From the NCBI GenBank assembly GCA_934501435.1, contig CAKSTW010000003.1:186001-250000 (forward strand): a stretch of 64,000 nucleotides of DNA. The letters run 5' to 3'. Source of the stretch: an uncultured Eubacteriales bacterium. GTDB lineage: Bacteria; Bacillota; Clostridia; Oscillospirales; UBA644. A program made the translations under genes and the position numbers. Below the pieces are notes generated by a model that searched no databases, had not been told where the DNA came from, and saw only the letters and a list, made by a program, of their open reading frames with translations. Positions 44,097 through 51,082 of this stretch are shown here, piece by piece (the stretch's first letter is position 1; each line of letters begins with the position of its first letter).

Positions 44097-44666
44097 TTAT
44101 TTTACCTCCGACAATGAATTTATAAGTTTTTCGAGTGTTTTTTCGCTCATTGCGCCGAGATGTGTTTTATATATCTTTCCGTTCCTGTCGACAGCAACCG
44201 TAAGCGGTATTGAGGAAACGTTGTAGGCTCTTGCCGCATTTTCCTTGACATCGTAGTACACCGGAAAAGTATATCCGTTTTCGGATATGAATTTTTTCAC
44301 GATTTCCGGAGTTTCACGATATCCGTCCGAAAGATCTATCATCATAAAAACAACGTCATTTCCGTACTTCCCGTACAGCGTTTCGAATGCCGGCAATTCG
44401 CTTCGGCACGGCGGACACCAAGTCGCCCAGAAGTTGATAATGACGGGCTTTCCGAGACGATCTGCCAATTTTACTTCGTTTCCGTCGCCGTCTGTCACGG
44501 TGAAATCCGGCGCGGCGTTCTTTTTGTCGGGCTCCTTCGTTTCAGCGCCCGGCGGAGACGAAGGCGCCGCGGTCACGGAAGTCAGATACCTGTACGCGGC
44601 GATCGCTCCGACAAGCAGCACCGCCGACAGCACAGCAAGCATAATAAATTTCATTACCGGTTTCAT
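44097..44666 (-). CDS. TlpA-like membrane-anchored thiol reductase
   Basis: 189-aa protein with one N-terminal membrane helix (about 7-24), a short Pro/Lys linker and an extracytoplasmic thioredoxin-fold domain of the AhpC-TSA/Redoxin type. The active site is FWATWCPPCRSELP near residue 84, with cis-Pro in VSSIPLTVAVD. It is a paralogue of the next gene over the whole domain. GGAGGG precedes the ATG. The likely role is reduction of exported protein thiols with electrons from CcdA. Confidence 0.9.
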   Translation of the reverse strand: MKPVMKFIMLAVLSAVLLVGAIAAYRYLTSVTAAPSSPPGAETKEPDKKNAAPDFTVTDGDGNEVKLADRLGKPVIINFWATWCPPCRSELPAFETLYGKYGNDVVFMMIDLSDGYRETPEIVKKFISENGYTFPVYYDVKENAARAYNVSSIPLTVAVDRNGKIYKTHLGAMSEKTLEKLINSLSEVK

Positions 44667-44806
44667 ACCGTATTCCCTCCTTCAGCGGATTTGACGTAAA
44701 GAGTACGGCGGCGGCATCTTTCAAATCAAGAACCGCGTCCGCACTTTGAATTCATCGCGCACGCACTTGTATTTTTTCTCCCCGTCCGTCAAAAAGAGTT
44801 CGACTC

Positions 44807-45775
44807 TTATCCTCCGAGCATGGCGTCGATATAACTGCGGAGCGTCGTTTCATTCATAGCCCCGATGCGCGTTGCATAGACGTTTCCGTTTGCGTCTATA
44901 AAGGTCGTTTGAGGGATAGCCGAGACGTTGTAGGCATCGGCGCCTCTGTATTCGGTGTCAAAATACACCGGGAAAGTATATCCGTTCTTTGAAATAAAGT
45001 TTTTTGTGCCTTCCACGGTATCGCGGCCGCCGTCGGTCAGATTTACCATCATGAAAACCACTCTGTCCCCGTATTCCCCGTATAGTTTATCGAAATCCGG
45101 AAGTTCACGTTTGCACGGAGGGCACCATGTCGCCCAAAAGTTGAGGACTATCGGCTTACCGAAGTTTTCCGACAGACGGATCTTTCTGCCGTTTGCGTCA
45201 AGCGCAGTAAAATCAGGCGCGGTGTTTTTTTCCGGATCATCCGCTGCGGGAGGAGCCGCTTCCGGAGAAGAGGTTTCCGGAGGGTCCGCGGCAGGCGGTT
45301 CCGTATTTGCCGTACCTGTTTCCGGCTTTGCGGTTTCGGCAGGAGCTGCCGTACCGTTCGGCTTTTCCGCAGGGGTCTTTGCCTTTTCGGGAAGCGTCGG
45401 GGACTTTTTCGTTTCCCCCGAACCGCCGCCTGTTGCTCCGGGCACTTTTTCCGTTTCTTTTCCTGTCGGGTTTTCAGGGTCCGACGCAGCCTCTCCTTCC
45501 GAAGAGGAATTCTCCGGCTTTTTTTCCGCCCCTGTTTCGGCGTCCGCTTTTTCGTTCGCCGCTTCCGCTCCGGATTTTCTTTTTGTTGCCTGCTCCGAAC
45601 TTGCGGACGGCGGAATTCTCTCATCATAATGCCCGGCAAGCAGTCCGTAAGTCAGCACAGCGCCTGCGATAAGCGCCGCAAAGGCGAAGGCAAGCAACAA
45701 ATATTTCATCTGTTTGCTTTGCCGCAGTTTCCGGATAAGGCCCGGCAACCTGAATTTTGTCGGGTCAAATTTCAT
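44807..45775 (-). CDS. TlpA-like thiol reductase with long Pro/Glu/Thr linker
   Basis: 322-aa protein. A N-terminal membrane helix (about 24-45) is followed by about 125 residues of low-complexity linker rich in Glu, Lys, Pro, Thr, Ala and Ser, then a thioredoxin-fold domain with FWATWCPPCKRELPDF near residue 215 and SAIPQTTFID. The catalytic domain is closely similar to the gene downstream; the long linker would reach across the thick wall. GGAGGG precedes the ATG. CcdA lies 12 bp upstream. Confidence 0.9.
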   Translation of the reverse strand: MKFDPTKFRLPGLIRKLRQSKQMKYLLLAFAFAALIAGAVLTYGLLAGHYDERIPPSASSEQATKRKSGAEAANEKADAETGAEKKPENSSSEGEAASDPENPTGKETEKVPGATGGGSGETKKSPTLPEKAKTPAEKPNGTAAPAETAKPETGTANTEPPAADPPETSSPEAAPPAADDPEKNTAPDFTALDANGRKIRLSENFGKPIVLNFWATWCPPCKRELPDFDKLYGEYGDRVVFMMVNLTDGGRDTVEGTKNFISKNGYTFPVYFDTEYRGADAYNVSAIPQTTFIDANGNVYATRIGAMNETTLRSYIDAMLGG

Positions 45776-45787
45776 TTCGGTTCCCTC

Positions 45788-46441
45788 CTACGAAAATATC
45801 GCTACCACGGCGTCCAACAGACCGCACGCCATAAGAATACCGACGAGGATCAGAAAACTGCCGCAGATAATATTGATAACACGGTAATGTTTTTTAATGA
45901 AAGTGAAAGCCGTATTCAGTTTTTCTATCAAAAGCGCCGACAAAAGGAACGGCAGACCGAGACCGAGCGAATAAGTTACAAGAAGCAGAACGCCCTTCAG
46001 TGCAGTGCCGGAGGCTCCTGCAAGAGCCAGAGCCGAACCGAGAAAAGCACCGACACACGGCGTCAGACTGACCGAATAGATCACTCCGAACAAAAACGCC
46101 GAAACGGCGGTGTCAGCCGTCCGTCCGCTCTGCATTCCTTTTAAGAACGGAAGTTTAATAAACTCCAGATAAGACAGACCGAAAACGACGATAATAAGCC
46201 CTCCGACAATGTTGACAACGGTCTTGTATTCCCTGAGAAACGCGCCGAGAGTTCCGGCAAACAGACCGAGCAAACTGAAAACGACGGTAAAGCCCATAAC
46301 AAAACAGACCGCTCTCAAAAACACTTTATGCTTTTTGTCTGCTCCGCCCGCAAAATACGAGATATACAGCGGTAAAAGCGGAAGCATGCAGGGGGAAATG
46401 AAGGAAATAAAACCCTCAAGAAAAGTAATTGCAAACTCCAT
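45788..46441 (-). CDS. ccdA: CcdA-type transmembrane thiol transporter
   Basis: 217-aa protein with six helices of the CcdA/DsbD-beta family. The two redox cysteines are in SFISPCMLPLLPLY (helix 1) and SVSLTPCVGAFLG (helix 4), and it carries reducing power from cytosolic thioredoxin to outside partners. Here those are the two TlpA-like proteins directly downstream. The family's other use is cytochrome c maturation; no such genes are near, and an anaerobe using this set for surface protein repair is more likely. Confidence 0.93.
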   Translation of the reverse strand: MEFAITFLEGFISFISPCMLPLLPLYISYFAGGADKKHKVFLRAVCFVMGFTVVFSLLGLFAGTLGAFLREYKTVVNIVGGLIIVVFGLSYLEFIKLPFLKGMQSGRTADTAVSAFLFGVIYSVSLTPCVGAFLGSALALAGASGTALKGVLLLVTYSLGLGLPFLLSALLIEKLNTAFTFIKKHYRVINIICGSFLILVGILMACGLLDAVVAIFS

Positions 46442-46601
46442 GTTATTCTCCTTTTATCGGTCAAAGAGGGGCAGAAGATATCCGCAGCCCTCCTTCCGTT
46501 TTTTTCAGACGGGACGAAACGCCGCGCGGCGACAGAGCGGATTTTCCGACAGCCCCGCAATAAATGCAGATAAAAAGCCGGGAACAGCACCTCTTTTTCG
46601 G

Positions 46602-46994
46602 CTATATTTCTTCGTCGACAGTAGGGTCCTTTCCGTGCTTCAGTATTTTGCGGTCGATATCCGCCACGGTGATGCCGCGCAGACTTTTTTTACAATTTCT
46701 GTCAAGCTGCCCGTAAATATTCTGCATGATATCGCCCATTCCGGAGGCGATAAGACACTCCCTGTCCACATCGCCGCTTCTCCACGGGGAACCGACAAAT
46801 TTTGCGTCGATCGCCTCGGCGATCTGCTCCAGAGTGAGTTTATCGGCGTCGGCGATAAATACATATCCTCCGTTGTTGCCGCCCTTGCTCTCCACAAAAC
46901 CCGCCTTCTTCAGCCCGGACATGACCCTGCGTATCAGTACGGGATTGGTGCAGACATTCCGTGCAAGTTCCTCACTGCTCAAAACCTTTTCCAT
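46602..46994 (-). CDS. Rrf2-family regulator (start uncertain; likely begins near 47048)
   Basis: At least 130 aa. The segment LARNVCTNPVLIRRVMSGLKK... and NNGGYVF are the Rrf2 recognition helix and wing. The first canonical start (46994) would remove the first helix, but the frame stays open upstream and encodes matching Rrf2 sequence (SFSIAVHALVYLNH) back to about 47048, where GGGGAGGG stands 5 nt before a GTT codon (ATC and ACG flank it). So the gene has no ATG, GTG or TTG at the expected start. Three cysteines (near 15, 80 and 99 of the short form) could bind a cluster or sense redox. It heads the thiol-redox operon. Confidence 0.82.
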   Translation of the reverse strand: MEKVLSSEELARNVCTNPVLIRRVMSGLKKAGFVESKGGNNGGYVFIADADKLTLEQIAEAIDAKFVGSPWRSGDVDRECLIASGMGDIMQNIYGQLDRNCKKSLRGITVADIDRKILKHGKDPTVDEEI

Positions 46995-47078
46995 GTGATT
47001 GAGATAGACCAGCGCATGGACTGCGATACTGAATGAACTGTTCGTAACGATTCCCTCCCCGGTATACGAAAGTTTCTT

Positions 47079-47139
47079 ATGTAACTTTTTCAGTTACATC
47101 TTCTACTGTAATTATACTTGTTACAGCAGGATTTGTCAA
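47079..47139 (-). promoter_or_regulatory. Promoter with two TGTAAC inverted repeats (candidate Rrf2 operators)
   Basis: Minus strand: TTGACA (47134-47139), a 17-bp spacer and TATAAT (47111-47116). One inverted repeat, CTGTAA-N9-TTACAG (47106-47126), straddles the -10; a second, ATGTAAC-N7-GTTACAT (47079-47099), lies just downstream. Both positions suit repression by the Rrf2 protein encoded next. Confidence 0.75.
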
Positions 47140-47225
47140 GAGGGTATCTGACTGTCCGGAAAAACCGCAGCCTGTCTCCCCTTTGTTTTGAAAGATACGG
47201 CTCGCCGTAAGGCGAATATAACAGA

Positions 47226-47255
47226 AAAAAGCACTTGCGATTGCAAGTGCTTTTT
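47226..47255 (-). terminator. Terminator, copy of the one after the XRE gene
   Basis: AAAAAGCACTTGC/GCAAGTGCTTTTT, 13 bp, GATT loop. The same stem core as at 37140-37163, here below the XRE remnant. Confidence 0.8.
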
Positions 47256-47314
47256 CAACCGTTTTTATCCGCATGATTTTTCCGACGTTTAGGAGAATCT
47301 CCCGAAAGACACCG

Positions 47315-47371
47315 TCATCGGGTCATTATCTCACGGGAGAACAACTGATCTATATAACAATCAAAGAGAAT
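47315..47371 (-). pseudogene. 3' remnant of a second XRE regulator gene
   Basis: The frame reads FDCYIDQLFSR and then runs five codons past the former stop to TGA. It matches the intact XRE gene's last 38 bp at 35 positions, and the differences inside the shared coding part include a silent change and His-to-Tyr, as if once under selection. The upstream part of the gene is gone. It is the right-hand direct repeat bounding the accessory block. Confidence 0.7.
47330..47367 (-). repeat. Right copy of XRE 3'-end direct repeat
   Basis: Same orientation as 37316-37353, 35 of 38 positions identical; about 10 kb apart. Confidence 0.85.
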
Positions 47372-47415
47372 ATTTCGTCGCCGTGAAGTATTCGGAAAGC
47401 AAAAGGAAGTTATAA

Positions 47416-47784
47416 TTACATATTCTCCGTCCGATTGATCTTATTTTCTATTGTAATACAGGAAGAAGTTAACATTCGCTGTATTCTGCCGCAGAGGTTT
47501 CTGTATTTTCTGAAAGTATCCTCTTCGATCGAATCGTTCGAATACAAAAGTTTTAACCAACTTTCCGTTTCAACGCATTCCTTGCGCGCAATCTTGAATT
47601 TTGATAACATATCGGGTAAACTTTGAGGATATTGCGCTTCGGAGATATTGGCAAATACGCTTGATGAAGATTTTCGAATTTGAAAAATAATGTTTGAATT
47701 ACCCGTACGGTCTAAAGTTTTACAAAGAATTTCTATGCTGACTGCCAACTGTTCGGCATTTTTCAACAACGGATTACTTTTCAT
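47416..47784 (-). CDS. Four-helix-bundle protein (23S rRNA intervening-sequence protein family)
   Basis: 122-aa, all-helical protein. The family pattern is clear: LAVSIEILCKTLDRTG, then FQIRKSSSSVFANISEAQ (usually 'QIRRAAxSIxxNIAEG'), KIARKECVETESWLKLL and a last helix. Members occur in intervening sequences of 23S rRNA, beside diversity-generating retroelements (Avd) and as orphans; their shared trait is nucleic-acid binding. Here it is next to two hairpin-chain repeats, which may be its partner. It has a weak ribosome site, with GGAGAT just before the ATG. Confidence 0.87.
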   Translation of the reverse strand: MKSNPLLKNAEQLAVSIEILCKTLDRTGNSNIIFQIRKSSSSVFANISEAQYPQSLPDMLSKFKIARKECVETESWLKLLYSNDSIEEDTFRKYRNLCGRIQRMLTSSCITIENKINRTENM

Positions 47785-47808
47785 AACATCTCCTCATATA
47801 TAAAAAGT

Positions 47809-48008
47809 GTATAAATCAAGGCGGAGCCTTGCATGTAATCCGACGAAGTCGGAATGTAATCATTTTCGCAAGAAAATGTATGTAATCAATCCGAAGAATA
47901 CTCTTGCAGAATGATAACATACGCCTAACGGCGATTACATACCCACTCACGCGGGATTTCATACCAATCCTTCGGATTGGATAAAAAGGCAGCCGTTTGG
48001 CTGCCTTT
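47809..48008. repeat. Hairpin-chain repeat, copy 1
   Basis: About 200 bp made of successive short hairpins separated by ATGTAAT or ATTACAT: CAAGGC-GGA-GCCTTG, TCCGAC-GAA-GTCGGA, CATTTTC-GCAA-GAAAATG (GNRA loop), CGCC-TAAC-GGCG, CCAATC-CTTCG-GATTGG (UUCG loop) and a final AAAGGCAGCC-GTTT-GGCTGCCTTT. No ORF. It starts 25 bp from the four-helix-bundle gene. Confidence 0.85.
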
Positions 48009-48016
48009 GTGCAACC

Positions 48017-48216
48017 GTATAAATCAAGGCGGAGCCTTGCATGTAATCCGACAAAGTCGGCATGTAATCATTTTCGCAAGAAAATGTATGTAATCAATCC
48101 GAAAAATACTCTCCGTTCAAATGACATTCGCCTGACGGCGATTACATACTCGCTTACGTGAGATTACATACCAATCCTTCGGATTGGATAAAAAGGCAGC
48201 CGTTTGGCTGCCTTTT
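48017..48216. repeat. Hairpin-chain repeat, copy 2
   Basis: Same order of hairpins as copy 1, offset 208 bp, with changes mostly in loops and spacers (for example loop GAA to AAA, TAAC to TGAC) so that stems are kept. The final hairpin can also act as terminator for the tRNA-Arg transcribed toward it. Confidence 0.85.
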
Positions 48217-48217
48217 T

Positions 48218-48294
48218 TGGCCCGCCTTGGGGGAGTCGAACCCTCGACCCTCAGAATCGGAATCTGATACTCTATCCAACTGAGCTAAAGGCGG
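48218..48294 (-). tRNA. tRNA-Arg (anticodon CCG)
   Basis: 77 nt with CCA encoded. Acceptor CCGCCTT/AAGGCGG pairs fully; D arm AGCTCAGTTGGATAGAGTA; anticodon stem TCAGA/TCTGA with loop TTCCGAT (anticodon CCG); T arm GAGGGTTCGACTCCC. It lies downstream of valS. Confidence 0.97.
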
Positions 48295-48300
48295 ATATCG

Positions 48301-48328
48301 GGCAGAGAAAAGTTAAGTTTTCTCTGCC
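48301..48328 (-). terminator. Hairpin between valS and tRNA-Arg
   Basis: GGCAGAGAAAA/TTTTCTCTGCC, 11 bp, 6-nt loop. It could end valS transcription or be a processing site ahead of the tRNA; the T-tract is inside the stem rather than after it. Confidence 0.5.
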
Positions 48329-48430
48329 TGCGGGCTGCAAATTTCTTTACAGCCCTTATTTTATTTTGTTAAACCGAAAAATATTCGTTCGGCAAAGGGC
48401 GGTTGCCCCCTGTCCGCCGAAAGTTCCGTT

Positions 48431-51052
48431 TTACAGTTCGGCGTAGACCTTTTCGACGTTCGAAAGTTGCTTTTCGTAAGTTTCTTTCTTTGCTTTTTCG
48501 GCGTCGACGACCTTCTGCGGGGCTTTCGAGACAAAACCTTCGTTCGAGAGTTTCGCTTCTATTCTCTTTATCTCGCCCTGAAGTCTTTCTATCTCTTTGC
48601 GAAGTCTTGCCTTTTCCTTTTCGATATCGACAAGTTCGTCCATCGGGATAAAGGCTTTCGCGTCGGAGGTTACGACGGGAACGGTCTTTCCGTCGCATTT
48701 TTCGTTAAAGAATACTTCGGACGCGCCCGCAAGTCTCTTTAAGAATTCCGCGCCGGAGGCGTAGACCGCCGAGTTTTCGCTCTCGATATAAAGTTTCGTT
48801 TTCTTGTTTGCCGGAACGTTCATCGAAGTGCGTACCTGACGGATCTGGGTAATTAAAGCCATTACGTTTTCCATTGCCGCGGCGGACTTTTCGAAATGCA
48901 GTTTTTCGTCGTATTCGGGGTATTTTTCAACTATGAGAGCGTCGCCCGAATGGGGAAGAGACTGCCATATTTCCTCGGTTATAAACGGCATGAACGGGTG
49001 CAGAAGAGCAAGCGTATTCGTAAGAACGTAACACAGCGTCTGCTGAGCGGAAATTCGGGTTTTTTCGTCGGTATTGCTCTCAAACAGGCGGGGTTTGATA
49101 AGTTCGATATACCAGTCGCAGACCTTATCCCAGATAAAGTCGTAAAGTTTCTGAGCGGCGACTCCGAGTTCGCATTTATCGAGGTTTTCCCTGACGGATC
49201 TGACGGTGTCGTTATATGCCGAAAGTATCCATTCGTCTTCGATTTCAAGTTTTTCGGGAAGTTCGACTTTATCTATCGTAAGATAATTCATCGCGAACCG
49301 CGCGGCGTTCCAAATTTTATTCGCGAAGTTTCTGTATGCGGTGATGTCGTCTTCCGAGAAACGCATATCGTTTCCGGGAGAGTTGCCCATAATGAGAGTG
49401 TAACGCAGAGCGTCGGCTCCGTATTTATCTATCATTTCGAGCGGGTCGATACCGTTTCCGAGAGATTTTGAAAACTTTCTGCCGAGACCGTCTCTTATAA
49501 GACCGTGGATAAAGACGGTGTCGAACGGCGCTTTGCCGGTATGCTCAACGCCGGAGAAGATCATTCTCGCGACCCAGAACGGAATTATATCGTAACCCGT
49601 GACCAAAACGGACGTCGGATAGAAATATTTGTAATCTTCGGTCTCTTCGGGCCAGCCGAGAGTCGAAAACGGCCAGAGAGCGGAAGAGAACCAGGTATCG
49701 AGAACGTCGGGATCCTGACGCATTTCGTGTCCGCAGTCGGGGCAGACTTTGACGTCTTCTTTCGAGACGACTGTTTTTCCGCAGGCGTCGCAGTAGTATG
49801 CCGGGATACGGTGTCCCCACCAGAGCTGACGGGAGATACACCAATCGTGGATACCCTCCATCCAGTTGATATAGTTTGTTGAAAATCTGTCGGGAATGAA
49901 TTTGATGCTGCCGTCTTTGACGACGTCTATTGCGGGTCCTGCAAGAGGTTTCATTTTAACGAACCACTGTTTTGAAGTTATCGGCTCGACAGTCGTCTTG
50001 CAGCGGTAGCAGGTTCCGACGTTATGGCTGTGGTCTTCGACCTTGACGAGATAGCCCTCTTTTTCGAGGTCTTCGACGATGACTTTTCTCGCCTCATAGC
50101 GGTCAAGTCCCTGATATTTTCCGCCGTTTTCGTTGATTTTGGCGTGTTCGTCAAGAACGAGAATTTCTTCAAGGTTATGGCGTTTGCCGACCTCAAAGTC
50201 GTTGGGGTCGTGGCAGGGCGTGATTTTAACGCAGCCCGTTCCGAAGTCTTTATCGACGTATTCGTCGGCGATAACGGGAATTTCCCTTCCGACAAGCGGA
50301 AGAATGAGTTTTTTGCCGACAAGGTCCTTATATCTTTCGTCGTCGGGGTGAACGGCAACGGCGGAGTCGCCGAGCATTGTCTCGGGACGGGTCGTCGCGA
50401 TTATAACGTATTTGCCCTCTTCGCCCTTGACGGGATAGCGGATATGCCAGAAATGACCCGCCTGCTCTTCATATTCGACTTCGGCGTCGGAAAGAGCGGT
50501 TATACAGTGCGGACACCAGTTGATAATCCTGTTGCCCTGATAGATGAGTCCTTTATTGTAAAGATTTACGAAAACTTCTTTTACCGCGGCGGAGCAGCCC
50601 TCGTCCATCGTGAAACGAAGACGCGACCAGTCGCAGGAAGAACCTATTTTTTTAAGCTGATTTATTATCGTGCTTCCGTATTTTTCTTTCCAAGCCCAGA
50701 CGAGTTTTAAGAACTCCTCCCTGCCGAGGTCGTGACGGGTAAGTCCCTTTTCTTTTCTCAAAACCTCTTCGACCTTTATCTGGGTCGCAATGCCCGCGTG
50801 GTCGGTTCCGGGAAGCCAGAGGGCGGAATAACCGCACATTCTCTTATAGCGGATAAGGATATCCTGCAAAGTCTCGTCGAACGCGTGTCCCATGTGCAGC
50901 TGCCCCGTAACGTTCGGCGGCGGAATAACTATCGTAAAGGGTTTCTTTTCGGGATCTCTTTCGGCTTTGAAATAGCCGTTGTCGTTCCAGAATTCATAAA
51001 TTCTGTCTTCGACGGATTTCGGGTCATAGACCTTTGAAAGTTCTTTTGCCAT
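48431..51052 (-). CDS. valS: Valyl-tRNA synthetase
   Basis: 873-aa class I synthetase. HIGH motif PPNVTGQLHMGHA (near residue 45), editing domain with TTRPETMLGD, a Cys4 zinc finger CDACGK...CPDCGHE, KMSKS variant KFSKSLGNG (near 520), an anticodon domain and a C-terminal coiled coil ending in EKVYAEL. No T-box leader: recN ends 30 bp upstream, so it is transcribed from the recN side or from a promoter inside it. Confidence 0.97.
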   Translation of the reverse strand: MAKELSKVYDPKSVEDRIYEFWNDNGYFKAERDPEKKPFTIVIPPPNVTGQLHMGHAFDETLQDILIRYKRMCGYSALWLPGTDHAGIATQIKVEEVLRKEKGLTRHDLGREEFLKLVWAWKEKYGSTIINQLKKIGSSCDWSRLRFTMDEGCSAAVKEVFVNLYNKGLIYQGNRIINWCPHCITALSDAEVEYEEQAGHFWHIRYPVKGEEGKYVIIATTRPETMLGDSAVAVHPDDERYKDLVGKKLILPLVGREIPVIADEYVDKDFGTGCVKITPCHDPNDFEVGKRHNLEEILVLDEHAKINENGGKYQGLDRYEARKVIVEDLEKEGYLVKVEDHSHNVGTCYRCKTTVEPITSKQWFVKMKPLAGPAIDVVKDGSIKFIPDRFSTNYINWMEGIHDWCISRQLWWGHRIPAYYCDACGKTVVSKEDVKVCPDCGHEMRQDPDVLDTWFSSALWPFSTLGWPEETEDYKYFYPTSVLVTGYDIIPFWVARMIFSGVEHTGKAPFDTVFIHGLIRDGLGRKFSKSLGNGIDPLEMIDKYGADALRYTLIMGNSPGNDMRFSEDDITAYRNFANKIWNAARFAMNYLTIDKVELPEKLEIEDEWILSAYNDTVRSVRENLDKCELGVAAQKLYDFIWDKVCDWYIELIKPRLFESNTDEKTRISAQQTLCYVLTNTLALLHPFMPFITEEIWQSLPHSGDALIVEKYPEYDEKLHFEKSAAAMENVMALITQIRQVRTSMNVPANKKTKLYIESENSAVYASGAEFLKRLAGASEVFFNEKCDGKTVPVVTSDAKAFIPMDELVDIEKEKARLRKEIERLQGEIKRIEAKLSNEGFVSKAPQKVVDAEKAKKETYEKQLSNVEKVYAEL

Positions 51053-51082
51053 TATTTATATAACTCCGTTCGTGGTAATTTA

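Noticed and set aside
37316..47371. Prophage or integrative conjugative element
   Set aside because: No integrase, transposase, relaxase, capsid or tail genes in the block; the flanking repeat is a gene end and not a tRNA attachment site.
47809..48216. CRISPR array
   Set aside because: Only two long copies (period 208 bp) of a multi-hairpin unit; no short identical repeats with unique spacers and no cas genes nearby.
51053..51082. T-box leader for valS
   Set aside because: Only 30 bp separate recN and valS, too short for a T-box.
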